A stretch of DNA of 64,000 bases from Primula veris (taxonomy: Eukaryota; Streptophyta; Magnoliopsida; Ericales; Primulaceae), in assembly GCA_963682055.1 (NCBI GenBank), contig OY821750.1:28156402-28220401 (forward strand), read 5' to 3'. Below are positions 42,320 to 55,942 of the stretch, in pieces. Each line of letters starts with the position of its first letter. The stretch's first letter is position 1. Both the position numbers and the translations under genes were made by a program. The notes under the pieces were generated by a model that was given only the letters and a program-made list of their open reading frames with translations, had not been told where the DNA came from and ran no database searches.

Positions 42320-42760
42320 CAAATATGGCTAATACGAGCTCGAAGCCATATACACTCTCTAGTCGTCTCATAGAGCACGAGTAGATCAGAGTGATTCGTT
42401 TGGAGTCATTTCAAGACCTCCAAGATATCGCCTTATTCCTAATGGCAAAGACAGACCATGTTAGAAATATCCCTTATGCGGGTCTGATAAGTAACCGGCA
42501 TCGGCATATGTAACACGCGTTAATATGAGACTTCTGGCTCATAACCAGTAACCAGCTGGTACGCATATGGTGTTTGAGTATTTATGGGCCTCATGACGGA
42601 CCAATGCAGCAAAATAGCATAACCCCACTCGGAAATATAAATCTTGGTGCGCAAAACCAAGAAATGCATGCAATCATTTGCAGTCGCATCATCAAACTTT
42701 CCGTGAGTCCATTTGGGTCTGAACATAATCGACAGGATGTTCAATTTCCAAACTCAAGTA
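42320..42760 (-). pseudogene. Copia integrase fragment fused to RNase H remnant
   Basis: Minus strand. Around 42745-42520 there is copia integrase-like sequence (RTKIYISEWGYAILLHWS, then YAYQLVTGYEPEVSY). Directly below it, 42530-42320 reads like a copia RNase H (ADAGYLSDPHKG-type start, then ECIWLRA), with many stops and shifts. The RT that should separate them is absent, so the element carries an internal pol deletion. Confidence 0.65.
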
Positions 42761-44871
42761 ATTCAAATCGAAATTTCGATTCTTACTCTTCGGTGTTATC
42801 AAGTCGACTAGACTTTTCAGGATAATCCGGATCATGAGCCATCAACTTAATGATAGGGCTAAAGATTTGGGAAATGCTGCATTTCTGTGGACAACAATAA
42901 TCATGTGACCTATTGTCGATGCATCAACCATAACCATTTATATTTATGGTCCATCTTATGGTTGGATAAGTCCACAATTACTCCTTCAATTCTTTACAAG
43001 AATTCTACTAGTTTATTTCGTGATCTTTACACATACTAGTCTTTCAAAGTGAGCATTAATGGCATGAATTTCGGATTAATCGCGAAATATATTCTCAGAG
43101 AGAATCCAAATGCGATGTGATTATAAATCAAGCATCGTCTTTTGACCCGGGAATATCTCATCCGGTCAATGTCACGATATTAAAATGCTCTAATCAATCG
43201 ACGACAGGCGAATGATAGTATAGACAATCATGTCTTAGCATTTAAATCATTTATCATTTCGACGACAGGCGAAATGATAAGGTAACTTTAAATGCTTTTA
43301 AAAATTATGGTAAAAACCACTTGAAAGACATTTCAACTCCTCTAAAATACGTTTTTGGTCGTATTGAATGGAGGCTATGTAAAGAAATTTTAATTCTTTC
43401 ATGAGCTATTACCAGATAACACTGGTTTTCTCGAATATTTTATAACTCAACAAGGTACGACATGACCTATAGGAGTATAACGCCTCATATTTGACAAATC
43501 AATTTGGCTTTACCAAAGATTTTGATTTGGAACGACAGGTCCAGAATCGTTGTCACTGAGTACTCTTTTAGGCAAATAGTTGGTGAAATTATGTGGTACA
43601 CTGCTACCCACTATTTCAAAAAAAAAATCAACTACCCCACAAGTATTGCCTAAATTTTCATAATTTAAAGTTTGGTCACATTTGTCAAAGAAATTTACTC
43701 AAAACACTTTAAATTATTTCGAGATATTTCGTAAACAGGCAAACCATAATCCAAAGGTATGTCCAAATGGAAAAATCATAATCCAAATGGAAAAACATAA
43801 TCCAGATGAGCGAAAAAATGGCTCAATGATTTATCAAAATCAATAAAGAAAGATATCAAACTCATTTGAGCCACAAAATCGGGGGTATCAAGAGTTTCAT
43901 TTCAGTTAGCTTTAACCACATTAGCATCGGGTTTTTTCACCTTTATAATAGTTGTGAACTATTTAAGGAGTAACCGTGGATGACCTTTGTCTTTATAGCA
44001 TAGAGTTGCCTCATTGAGCATTATCTCTTGCTTTGTGACAACGGGCCATATTGTTCCTTTCAATTACTGTCTTGCAGCCACAAGTTTTCGATTTTGACGA
44101 TTGTCTAAAATCTCGCTTGGCTAGGCGATTCATCAGGATCACGACAGTTCAAGACAAATAACCCTTGTCTCGGTTCTCGATTCGTGGAAAAAAAATGTAC
44201 ACGAAGAGCATTAATATCAGGCAAACAATTCGTCATTGACCCAATAGGATTAAAACTACTCACCGGGGTAATTTTCTTATCCAATAACAGATGGGTGATA
44301 AAGAAACATAGTGAATATAAATTCACGATACTGCTTATGGAATACAATTTCCAAGCTAGTATTTTGGTGAAGGATAGCTCCAATATGTCAATTTCAGACA
44401 TATTTGTTCACCATAGACGTCATCACGTCTTAAATGTGGCGGCGGAATAAAATCAACGCCTTAGCATTCATCCTGAGGGTAACAACAAACTCGTGTTTTA
44501 CTCATCAAAGATGGCATCCAAAAAAATTTGGGCATCACATTTTCACACATCAGGGTGAGTAACATGTGGTGAGGTATTAAAATCAACGTTTAAACACTCA
44601 TTTCGCAAGTATGTTTTACGATTTTTCTCATCATAGATGACATCCAACATGTGTTGGGATTTCTGGATTATTTATCATATAAAACGACTGGTTTATATGT
44701 TTATGGTTTGCACAAGCACAGACGTTTTTTTCGAAACAACAGGTTCGAAAACATTAGTTTTGTTTCTCATGTGAATCGGTTCTCATTGATCGAACGACGG
44801 GTCGATACTAAAACACCAATTCGGCGAAACATACATCACTATATAAACACACTCGGGAAAATTATTATTTA

Positions 44872-45022
44872 GTCAACCTCTTTCGGTAGCTCTACTTGAA
44901 AAACGACCAGGAAAGACGGTGAGGGTGGAGGGCACGAATGCCACTTAAAACCCGACCTCATTAGGATATCGACTTCCGCCTATATCTTTCCTAGACATCG
45001 TATCCAAATAGGTGAGCCTATT
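44872..45022 (-). other. Conserved non-coding block shared with the 53-60 kb element (copy 1)
   Basis: On the minus strand: CTCACCTA, then TAATGAGGTCGG, then ACCCTCAC and AGCTACCGAAAG, in the same order and spacing as 54662-54816 (plus). It lies upstream of coding in the element's own orientation. Confidence 0.7.
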
Positions 45023-45203
45023 TAGGGAAGGTTCATAATTTTTCCAACTTAAATGTGAAAATATATGATTTCGCAAATTATATATGGCAATAATATTAAA
45101 CAGCATAGAGAATATCTATCTAGATTAACCACACATATATAAACAGGCAGTAAATATATTTTAGAATCTATCTAATCATGCAGTAGATTTGGTGTTATAA
45201 ACA

Positions 45204-45550
45204 AATCAATTTAAGATTATCAATCAATCCATAAAGATTATAACATATCAAATCAAATCAATTTAAGATTATCAATCAATCCATGAATATTCTAACATAT
45301 CAAATCAAATCAATTTAAGATTATCAATCAATCCATGAAGATTCTAACATATCAAATTAAATTAATTTAAGGTTATCAAGATTCTAACATATCAAATCAA
45401 ATCAATTTAATATTATCAATCAATTCATGAAGATTCTAACATATCAAATCAAATCAATTTAAGGTTATCAATCAATCTATGAAGATTCTAACATATCAAA
45501 TCAAATCAATTTAATATTATCAATCAATCCATGAAGATTCTAACATATAA
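45204..45550 (-). repeat. 52-bp minisatellite
   Basis: About 6.5 copies of AACATATCAAATCAAATCAA, then TTTAAGATTATCAATCAATC and CATGAAGATTCT. Starts at 45242, 45294, 45346, 45386 (a shortened 40-bp unit), 45438, 45490 and 45542. Confidence 0.92.
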
Positions 45551-46277
45551 TATATCGCAATTTATACTAGCAAGATCTAATTAGTATTATTAACTGCCAT
45601 ATGTGAAGATTTTATTCATGGTAATTACAACATGCAAGCAAGTAATATATTCTTAATTACCAATTTACAATATACATGCAAATAATCTAATTTCACGCAA
45701 GGAAATCAATTTATGACATGCTGATCATGTTAGACAATACTAATAATTAATTCACTGGGATTCTTTACGTAACAAATACAAGCAGCATGTAATTGTTGTA
45801 CATGTAAGTATATGTGTTTCATGCAATAGTGATTTAAATCATACCAAACACCAAACGTGTCATCACTAAGTTATTTATATAACTTGTGCAATATATCCAT
45901 GCCATGAAGATTCACACCATAATAACAAACAAAAAACAATTTATTTATTTATTATACTATACAGGACATGCGATTCCAAGGCATGTATAACATAAATAAC
46001 TAATATATACACGGAATGGTATCTACTTAGACAATTAATTGTACTTCATACACACTGATTTATAGGTAAACAAGCATGCACGGCCGTATAGTTTTATAAA
46101 AAAAAGTTATAATTTATATACCTTTCCCAGTTATGTTGGTGAAGGTCGATATAGCAAAACCCTAAAAACCCGGATAAACCTCAAGATTTATAAATATCCA
46201 ATATCCATGCATTTACCAAAAATCTCCAATATCCGCGAGCGTATATCCTATTCTCCGCGAGCAAAGTGCCGATAACG

Positions 46278-46501
46278 TGTTGTGTGACATATTAGCTCGT
46301 TATAAATATATATAGAGATATGTATAGATATAGAGAGAGGTATGAGAGACAACAATAAGGGAGACTTTATTGATCAGAATGAATGAATATAAGTGGACCC
46401 TAACCTTCTTTATATACTAGAGGTTAGGGTTATACAAGATAGAAAGCCCAACTTAAGCCCACTATGAGTAAGGCCCAATAGTCCAATAATATCTTACAAC
46501 A
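46278..46501 (-). repeat. 5' LTR (right) of the 41-46 kb copia element
   Basis: 224 bp, same ends as the left LTR. Inside it (minus strand) the internal region begins CGTTATCGGCAC, close to the CGTTATCAGCACGA start common in plant copia elements. Confidence 0.93.
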
Positions 46502-46506
46502 CTTTC

Positions 46507-47405
46507 TACATTGTTACATCTAATTATAATAACAAATGAAATCACGACGAAAAAATCATATATTTGGTTAAACTAATTTTAAGATGATTAAGGGATCTAA
46601 GTTTGTTTATTTATTTTTAAAAAAATTAACCACATATATACGTTAGAGCTCGTCCTCGTGTACATTTTATACTCGTTTTTAAATCCAAAATATCACAACA
46701 TGTCAAACATTATATAGTTCTTGTTACGAGCTCTTTTGTGTGAACCAAATATTCATGTTTTCATGCGTTAGTCTAGATCAATTATTAATGCATTTATCTT
46801 TTATTATGTAATAATATTTAACCTTTATAACTTTAATCTCTTTTTTATGGGAAGTCAGAAATATATAAAACCAAAAAAAAAAAGAACTTTTGTAATACAG
46901 ACTTTACAATAATAACATGTCAAACCTCAAATATTCATGTTTTCATGCGTTAGTCTAGATCATTTATTATGGCTAAAAAGGAACTTTTGTAATACAAACT
47001 TTACAATAATAATACTACACCACCACATCATAAGAATCAAGAACATATAATTATATGATCATATTAATTCATTTGTTCCGGGTTCTAAACCTAGCATTAA
47101 TAGCTCGGCAAATTTGCGTTCAAACCGAAATAGTGGTTTTCTTATAATACTAGTAATCGTGCCTCACGCGTTACGTGTGCGGCGCGTAATGCAATAAAAA
47201 TATAGAAAATATGTATAGTTATGATATATATAAGTGGTTAATAAAAAAACATATTTTAAAATTTAAAAGAATGTTTGGTTGTTAAGGAGAGATAAATAGT
47301 TTTATTAGTTTTTATTTTTTATATTTTTATAGCAATATGATATTATTGTAATTAATATAAAGGTGTAGGGGTATTTCCGGAAAAAATGGACAAAATTGGG
47401 CAGCC
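46507..47405. other. AT-rich intergenic DNA with a short local duplication
   Basis: CAAATATTCATGTTTTCATG, then CGTTAGTCTAGATCA, occurs at about 46747 and 46929; GAACTTTTGTAATACA occurs at about 46884 and 46982. No gene. Confidence 0.6.
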
Positions 47406-47409
47406 GGGT

Positions 47410-48170
47410 TGACTTATTATAATAGAATGATACATCTTCAAAGCATCTTTTGTTCCTCTCCCTCCATATCAAATAAACCGAAAAGCCAACTTTTTTCTAA
47501 CTGCACGATCGAGGAGAGGATGAATACCGGTTTGCTAGCTACGTACAGCCAGTTCAAAAACTCATTCCATACAAGTTTAGGGCAGACTTCTCCACATTTT
47601 GAGCTAACAAGCTCGATGACTTTGGCAAAGAATTTACACCCAAAGAATAAGTGAACAATAGTCTCATTATCATAACCACACAAGATACAATCCAGCTATA
47701 ATGTCTTTTAATTGTGTGCAGCCTTTCTATATATACATCCCAACCAACCAAGAAAATTATATCTAGGTATTGTCCTAGTAAACCGCACCACATTCCTTCA
47801 TCCTACTTAATTTTTCGGTTCCGTTTCGACATGCTTCATAGGTTGAACCGAGTGAGTATTTCTTGTTAGGATGCGCCAACCATAACACAACAATATCATC
47901 GGACAAAGTATTCGGTACTGGCTATATATTCTACAATAAGACGTTGAATTGCACGAGCTTCTAATGGGATGTGCCCGAACACCATCAGCAATGCTTTCAT
48001 TTGGAAGCCAATTATCGCTCCAGAGAGAGAGCAACCTTCCCGTTAACCCATTTCCTTCCGAGAGATTTAGGATCAGAAAGCAGGGTCCAAATATGCCTTA
48101 ACAAACCAGCTTTGTTCATGCACTCCAACACACTACATCCCAAAGCCATTTAGACGATTTAATCTTATTC
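47410..48170 (-). mobile_element. L1-type LINE relic (ORF2 C-terminus)
   Basis: Broken minus-strand reading frames give the end of a plant LINE ORF2: KAGLLRHIWTLLSDPKSLG, then WSDNWLPNESI. They finish with the reverse-transcriptase zinc-binding region (CGYDNETIVHLFFGCKFF). Several stops and frameshifts; upstream RT and endonuclease parts are absent. No poly(A) tail or TSD recognised. Confidence 0.75.
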
Positions 48171-49784
48171 ACGGGCCCAGATCATAGAAAGTTTCTCATT
48201 AGTTGCTCTATTTTATCAATCACAGAAGTGGAAAAGAGAACATAGAGGCCCAATGTATTAATGAGAACTAATTAAAACCTCACTTTATCAAGAATATTTT
48301 TTGTCCAAATGATAAGTCTGTGACTGCATATACTACTGTAGGTTTTACTGCACCAGCATTTCATATCTTGTTTAAAGAAAATCTAGAGTTGTTCACATTT
48401 CAGTTGTTGCTCATAGTTAAAATTTATATAAGTGGGGTTGCATTTCGGAAAAAATATATATACTCTTATGTATATGGAGTTGGGACTACATTAGTTATAA
48501 TTTTATATCTCATGGCTTGGTTTTGGTTGGTTTAAAAAATGATGTATTTCCAAAATATAAATAAAGATTGTAGGTTCCATATTTGAAAACAATTTCCTTA
48601 ATTGAAAACATATTGACAGGCCGGACACAGCAGCTGTGAACAAGGAAAAGGCTATAGAATGACGACTTGGTAGCTATTTTCCCGATAATTTTAAAAGTAC
48701 GGTCAAGCATATGATTCGCGTCTTCTCTGAATATACCGAGTTCTGTTTGGTTTGCAAATTTAGTAGTCTGGAAATATGCAGTTTTAAATGTTTTTCGAGT
48801 CTTTTCGGAAAGGGTTTCTTAAAAAGAAAATACGATAGTCATTTTCAAAATTGTAAACTGAATATTTTGTACACATACATGGATGGGATACACAGTCCGT
48901 GTGTTCCACCAGTAGTAATGACAGGATTCATAGTCTCTTTTAAAAAAAGAGAAAAATATTTGTAAGTATACAAATGCTTAAAAATAGAAATTTGCCTCAT
49001 CGGACGCAAAAGTTTGTCTATAGCCAAAACTCAATAATTTTAATTTTGATAGATCGTACACTTTGGAATCTAGTCAAAATGCTTTATCTGGTAATATTAA
49101 AACTTGACCCAATAAGTGTTAATTACTTAATCGAACGTGACATTTTCTAACATGCATGTTTGTATTAGTTTATTATAGTTATAGACTTATAGTAGACTCG
49201 AATAAAATAAGCAATTGACCAATCACTAATTACCTGGAAATTCAAGAGTGTTTTTTTTATGCTAAGCTGCATGTTGCACGTGCCAGCATGTAGCAAACTT
49301 TTAGCGAAAGTCGTAATATTAAATTTAAAAATAATATTGCAACAAAAAAAACTTATTAAAAACTCTTACATGTTAACATGACGGATGAGATATACAAATT
49401 ATTTTTATTTTTATATTAAAAATATAATTTCATATAATACATAATTGATCCACTTAATATGTCACGTCAGGAGATAAAAAAATTTGTTATTTTTTTTAGC
49501 AGGCTAAATCAATACTCTTTTAAATTTTGTTTAAACATATTGAAAGTTAAATAAAAGTTGGGAATGAAAAGAGAATATACCGTATCAATCTGAATCTCAA
49601 AGCTGATTGAGTATATTGAAATTCAACCAAGTACTGTATCTAGATTTTTTGAAGAAACGTAAATCACACGGATTATTCATTAAGGATATCATTTTCAACT
49701 CGACTAAAATCATCCCAAAGTCACGCTCATTAATTAGAAATATATATTTTACAAGGCCGACAAGCGTATATTATAAAAAAATAC
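48171..49784. other. AT-rich intergenic DNA
   Basis: Only short, unsupported open frames. I see nothing else. Confidence 0.5.
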
Positions 49785-49960
49785 CCAAATAGCGACGGTA
49801 TTAGGGACGGCATTTTTTGTTACGAGCTTATTAGCAACGGTTTTTGTGACGGCTTTGTGACATTTTAGTCAATTTGCGACAGATTTGTGACAACTTTTTA
49901 AATTAGCGACAGGTTTGTGACAGCTTTTGACTCTTACTAAATCAAACATTATTTTGTAAC
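49785..49960. repeat. Cluster of short GCGACGG/GTGACAG motifs (CACTA-like subterminal repeats)
   Basis: AGCGACGGTATTAGGGACGG, then TTAGCAACGG, GTGACGGC, TTGCGACAG, GTGACAAC, TAGCGACAGG and GTGACAGC: about nine imperfect units in 175 bp. The style is that of subterminal repeats of CACTA DNA transposons. No terminal CACTA and no transposase were found, so this is probably a fragment. Confidence 0.5.
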
Positions 49961-52131
49961 GGTATTTACAAATAAAACCATATGCATTAACAGAAGATAC
50001 AAAATTATAAACTTTGTGTTTTGTTTAACTATCCATGTGAAAATGATAAGTCTGCTTCTATCCATATGAAAATGACAACTACCACATATTAAATGAAACT
50101 ACTCATTTCAAAGACTAATCTTTTTCATTTTTTATTTTTGGCCATATTTTTCTTCTCCCATGCATCACAACAGCTAATTTATTTTTTCTTGAAAGTATTG
50201 TTTTTTTTTTTTTTCACAAGCATGGCGTCATGAACATGGATGGCGTCATGAACTGGACGGCTGCTATTATTATATATTGGCCATGTTTGTTTGTGGTACA
50301 AGATTATTAGTATCGTGATACCTATGTTATAACTTGTTTGTTTAAACAAATTGCATTTGTTATTATATAAGGTATAATATTAGTAATACCATCTATATGG
50401 TGATATTATATATCCCACTAATAGTATTGGGTTATAAACTATATTATTTTATAATATATTGCAGAACAAACATGGTCAATGAGTATAAACGTGAATTAAG
50501 TCACTAATTTGATAAAACTAAATTCACTTTTTTGTCAGGCGCTTTATTTAATACAGTAAGTAATAACTTCCTATTGTAGCACCTTGGTCCCTCAAAAACT
50601 AACAAAAAACTGAACATATTTTATTTTTGTTTTTCCACCAAACAAATGATGGTTCTAGTCTAGCTAGAGCAAATTAATGAATGATATTCTTTTTCACATA
50701 TATTGTTTCTTCATGTATTTTATAAATCACGTAATGTAAATTAAATAGCATATAGCTAGGATATGCAAAAGTGTAACAGCCAGTACTTATCAAGGCCAGA
50801 AAAACAAACAATGGGACGACTTTATAAGGTCAATGAATTGATAATAAGCAATAATCTTCACATGGGAAAGTATAAAAAAAAAAAGAAATATCCCAAGTCA
50901 CTTTCTTTGTCCTTTCCTTGTGATTTGCCATTTTATCTAATAGCGGCCACGTTAGCCTTAAAATTAAGAAGACTAATTTATTTGAACTGGAAATGAGGTA
51001 AAGTTTAAATTAATCCACTATCAATGTAAACACGTTACTGATAAGAATTTAGTCCTTTTTTATTGATTGATTCCAGCCTTTTTTCCATTATATGATAATG
51101 TACTGTATAAAACTCTATAAGTATTGTTAAGATTTGTAATGAACAGGTGGGCGCTAGTGATTTGCAGGTCCTTCAATGCTTGAATCTTGGACAAAACATG
51201 TCGATAAATTTTTTTAACACAATGTTAATCACTTCTACAGTTTTTATTATTAATATTTTTTATTAAGTAATTAGTTTAATGGTTAGTGATAGATGTAATT
51301 AGTTATTTTCTCTATTTGTCATGGTTTTAATCCTACTTTCTATTTTTTTTTTCTTATTCATTCATTAATATTAAGAGTAATAAAAAATTTAATTATTGGA
51401 CAAATCATGCCGCCCCTATAATATAATAATTAACTTCTTATCTACAACAAAGCCTTCGACCTTGAAACAAATTCCAACAAATTATAATTTACTACCATTA
51501 TTAATTTTTTCTCAACCATTATCCATGTTTTTTTTCTTAAAAAGTACTAGTAATCTAAAAGTATTGTTACATTCAATCATCTTTACACTGATATAATTCT
51601 TGTGAAAATAGAAAGTAGTACATGACAAAACTGTAATTTTATCATCACTACTCTCACAAGAACTACTGGCACAAGAGTATAAGTTTAAATACAGTGGACA
51701 TATATTTACTCGTAACCTATTGTTTCATGCTGGAATATCAACACATATCGCTACTTTCTATCTGGATATACATTTCCGATTTTAACTACCAAAGTAATAT
51801 AATTACTTTCAGATGTTAATCATCACAATTAACAGCTAGCTCACAACTCTTAAAGAGACCAGTTTAATTAGAGGGGAGCAAAATTTTCCACTTCGAAAAA
51901 GTACAAATACTTAAACTTTCACCAAATGATATCATTTCAATAAATTCTTATTTTATTTTATTTTAAATATAGTATTAAAGTTTAGTCAAATAAGAATCCA
52001 ATATCTAAAGTGGTCCAACACTCACTGCATTTATCCATGACCATGAGTGTGGCGTTAAAGCCAACCATTTTTCCTTTTAATTAGAGTGACATGACAACAC
52101 TCACTGCATTGTAATTTATTTCGGAAAATTA
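49961..52131. other. AT-rich intergenic DNA
   Basis: Poly(A/T) runs and unsupported short frames only; no gene or repeat that I can name. Confidence 0.5.
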
Positions 52132-52350
52132 TATACTCCTTCTATTTTTATTTAATTATCTATAACGATTTGATCCGTTTATAACTTGTATCAAAATTAT
52201 CGAAATAATATTTTTTTAAAATATAATTATAAAATTTAACATTTGAACTATATGATCAATTTTTAAAAAATTCATTCCGACAATTTTAATACAACTTATA
52301 AACCAATTAAAATTACACGTAATTTCGTAATATACAATTAAATGATAGCG
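52132..52350. repeat. Foldback MITE copy 1 (Stowaway-like)
   Basis: The left part (CTTCTATTTTTATTTAATTA, TTATAACTTGTATCAAAATT) is inverted on the right (ATTCCGACAATTTTAATACA, ACAATTAAATG). The same element lies at 63674-63912. Non-coding; the CTCCTTCT-like start is that of Stowaway-type MITEs. Family is inferred. Confidence 0.7.
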
Positions 52351-53156
52351 TGGGACCATGTAAACACATGAGTAAATATTATTTGATTTTGTATTTTGTC
52401 ATCTTTTGCTGATTTGGAATGTTCCCGTAAACTTAGACTATAGTGTGTTTTTAAATTTGAATCATATAACCAGTCATGTAATCATTATTACAAATTTTAT
52501 ATCTTATTTCTCTATCTAGTTGAGTCATTCTTGTATATTTTATCTAAAATAAATTCTAAAAAACTTGAAAAAAATTATACAATTACTATAATACATGTAT
52601 CGATACATTCCAATAATTATTTTTTTTTAAAAATCCACACAAAATTTATTTTGGAATAAATGTATAAATTAGTGTAAATTAAACATTGACAATTAAAAAA
52701 AATTATCTAAAACAATATTATGTTCAAATGTTTTAAAATTTGAATACAATATAATATAAAAGTTTATAAAATTGCGGTATAAGTTGTGAAAATTTAAAAT
52801 TTGAGTGAAAATAAGTAAAGGGACACGAAAGGGGATAGAGAATAAGAGGTAAAATATTTGGACTCTGTACTCATGTGATAAAACATGATCGTTATTCATT
52901 GCGGACAAATCATTGCTTGAAACCAAGAAAAAGAAAAAAAAAGTAAACATATATATATATCTTTAAAATGTTAGATAAACAATTAAATTTCCAAAAAGTT
53001 ATAAAAACATAAAAATCAAAAATAAATTAAAAGTAATTAAGTATTAACAAAATGATGAAATTATTGAATTTAGAAACAAAAAATAGATTTTTCGTAACAT
53101 TTATTAGTAAAAATAAGGTATAGTTAGGCTAAATATATAAAAATATATACCTAGTC
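52351..53156. other. AT-rich intergenic DNA
   Basis: No gene; long A/T runs near 52560-52700 and 52925-52965. Confidence 0.5.
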
Positions 53157-53161
53157 TTCTC
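53157..53161. repeat. Target site duplication TTCTC (left)
   Basis: TTCTC here, TTCCC at 60127-60131: one mismatch, consistent with an old insertion. Confidence 0.7.
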
Positions 53162-53687
53162 TGTAAGAATTATTACCAAATTCATTACTCTCTATTATCA
53201 CATGAGTTATAAAAGTAATTCTTATTCATTAGTGTGCTCAATAAGTTACAAGTATAATGACTCTACGTGAATTTCAAGACCTTTTACGTCATCACATAAT
53301 GAACGGTGATGATTAATTTTACCTTGATGGACGGTAAATATTAAAGGAATTTCATGAGTTTTGGGTCATCCTCCTACCTATATAAGGGACACAATACCAT
53401 CTTATTTGTGTCATACGTACACACAAAAACAACACATAAACTAGTGTAGTGATAGGCGAAACAGGAAAAACTCAAGTCTCTACCCCGACGATCTACGTCT
53501 GTCATCTGAACTCAACTATCATGTTCTGTTTAAGTACCAAGCCTACCGTCCTTCTGCATAGCTTAAGGTATGTGTTTCGACATACCCTCGATATGTTATA
53601 ATATGTATGATCATCATGTAGAAAAGATCATAAATAGTTATGTTAATAATGTGTATAACATAATATATAGGTTGTAATAAACTTACA
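53162..53687 (+). repeat. 5' LTR of the LARD-like element
   Basis: 526 bp, TGTAAGAATTATTACC to AAACTTACA. It contains CTATATAAGGGACACAATAC (TATA region) near 53379-53398. Confidence 0.9.
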
Positions 53688-53689
53688 TT

Positions 53690-53701
53690 TGGTATCATAG
53701 C
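53690..53701 (+). other. Primer binding site (tRNA-Met-like)
   Basis: TGGTATCATAGC, one mismatch from TGGTATCAGAGC, 2 nt after the LTR. Confidence 0.85.
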
Positions 53702-54661
53702 ATAGGTTAATTCTTCCAATGATGTTCTACTTAAATGATGATGTATATATAAATGGATTATCGCAAAATATTAATACACATAGCTCGATGGTATGCATGT
53801 TATGTTCTGTAGAATATATAGATTATTATATAATGATCTTAGAATGTTGCTTATATTTACTGTGTATTATGGATCAACTAGTTTACAAAACTCAAAGTAT
53901 ATACTAGTAGTAGTATAAGACTATTTGATAATTAATTTAGCTACTGCATGTTCAACAATTGCCATATAGTAATCTGATATTGTTTTTGAGTGAAATGAAT
54001 TGGCTGGAATATTACTCAAGTGTTTGATAATTAATTTAGCTATTTGATATATATTTGTATAAATTGAATATTTAGATTAATATGAATGCTTTTAAAGAAT
54101 GCATGCCGTATTATCTTTTACATGTCATAATACTATGTATTAAATTAATTCTTAACTTGATCAAGCAAGATTTGTTTGTACAAGTTATTTCAAGAGAATT
54201 TTTGCTTAATTTACGTTTAACTCATATATCGATGATTATTCAAAAATGCTAATAAGTTCTTGTAAATGTATCAGCACATTAAATTACAAAATCTGTAAGG
54301 TTATATCCATACCGGAATGCTTATTTAAGTATCATATTAATTGATTATGTAGTTGTATGAGAATTTAAGTTTGTAACATAAGTCTTTTATGAATGAGTGT
54401 ATAAAGTCACGTTACAAAATACATAGTAAATAGTAAGTTCAGTAAGTTTACATTTTCATATGGAAAATTTACATACATCTGTATATGTTATTTATGGGGT
54501 TAATTTTGTCTGATGTTTCGGTTGCCCACAAGTCCGGTAACTTTATTAAATAGACATGTAAGACGAATTGCTAATACTACAATTATGTAAATGTAGTTGA
54601 AACTTTGCGAACAAATTTAGACTCACATTAAAATTAGAATATTATAAATCTTTACCGAATA

Positions 54662-54816
54662 GCCTCACCTAGTATGATGTGATGGCAAGGCACGACAAAA
54701 CTTCGGTTGATACTTGATATTTTAATGAGGTCGGTTTTTAAGGAGCCTTTGCTGCACCAACCCTCACATTCTCTTACCTGATCGTATTATCTAAAAGCTA
54801 CCGAAAGGGTTAGAGT
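54662..54816 (+). other. Conserved non-coding block shared with the 41-46 kb element (copy 2)
   Basis: CTCACCTAGTATGATGTGAT, then TTTTAATGAGGTCGG, AACCCTCACATTCT and AGCTACCGAAAGGGTTAG. Same order and near-equal spacing as the minus strand of 44872-45022. Confidence 0.7.
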
Positions 54817-55937
54817 ATGTAATAATTTTTCCTGTTGTGTTTTTATACTTGTGTTCGTCGAATGGTTGTGTTTATATCGATATAACATATGCTAAATAAA
54901 ATGGATAATACGAATAAAGGAATGATGAACATTTAGCCTAATAAAGTATGTAGCTTGTTAAAAAGGTTGGCCAAAAGGCTAATAGTAACAAAATATCATT
55001 GAAATTGCTACTGAAATATAATTATGACATGGGTGGAATTTATTATTTAATGTTATTTCGTGTCTAAACAAAGTTATGAGTTTGATATAAGTTCTTAAAT
55101 GAATTAAATAAAAGATAAACCTTATTTGTTATATATATTAAAACAAAAGAGCATTTGAATAGATTAATTTTAAGGTTACATGTCACAATAAAAAATTATT
55201 GATAATAATGCATGTACATATGAAAAGTTGGGTGATGTGCATATTATGTTTTGATTAAAACATGATGCACGTTTTAGTCATTATGTTGCATTTATGCATT
55301 AAATTGTCCCTACTATTATTTTGAAAGCCAATCTTGACTATATAAAGTTAAGTCAATTTATGTTCATACCAAATAAGTTTTAGTAAAAGATTGTAAGCTA
55401 AATCATATATATAACGTTCATATTATGTGAAAATTTTTTTGCCTACGGAACAAAATTTTAACCGATGAATGTTAAATAATCGTTGGTGTATGCGTAAGTA
55501 TCGATTAAAGTTATATTGATGCTCTAATGTAAATATTCATAGCATTGTTTTATTAAAATTCAATATAGGTTTTGGTCAAATGTAATGAATATTTAGCTTA
55601 AACAGCTACACCTAATAATATTGAACTGATATTCATATTATTGTTCGATTAAAATTAAATATATATTTTAATCTATATTTTAATGAGTATTAGTGATGAT
55701 AAATATTTTGCATCAACATTATATGTCCAAACTTTGCTTGCCCACGGGTACAAAGTTTTGGAAACGAATGTTTGATGATAAACGTTACGTTTTGCATCCA
55801 CTAGTGTCTTAATTATGGTTGCTAAATTATGTTTGCGTCCAGTATTGCTATGGGCCGGAATACATAAGAACTGATTTTATCTATGTTTGTTTTTGGTTGC
55901 CCACAGGTCCAAAACTATTATGATAAAAATAACTATT

Positions 55938-55942
55938 GAATG
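55938..55942. repeat. Target site duplication GAATG (left)
   Basis: GAATG, repeated exactly at 57044-57048. Confidence 0.9.

Larger units (their letters stand above)
41206..46501 (-). mobile_element. Decayed Ty1/copia retrotransposon (224-bp LTRs), minus strand
   Basis: 5296 bp with two 224-bp LTRs (TGTTG...CAACA), differing at about 8 positions by eye, and TSD CTTTC. Orientation comes from the purine tract CCAAAGGGGGAG next to the left LTR and from degenerate integrase and RNase H coding on the minus strand. A large part of pol, including RT, is missing. The long region between the 5' LTR (right) and coding is non-coding and holds a 52-bp minisatellite. Confidence 0.9.

Noticed and set aside
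47971..49027. Short plus and minus ORFs around 48-49 kb
   Set aside because: AT-rich chance frames or shadows of the LINE relic; no domains.
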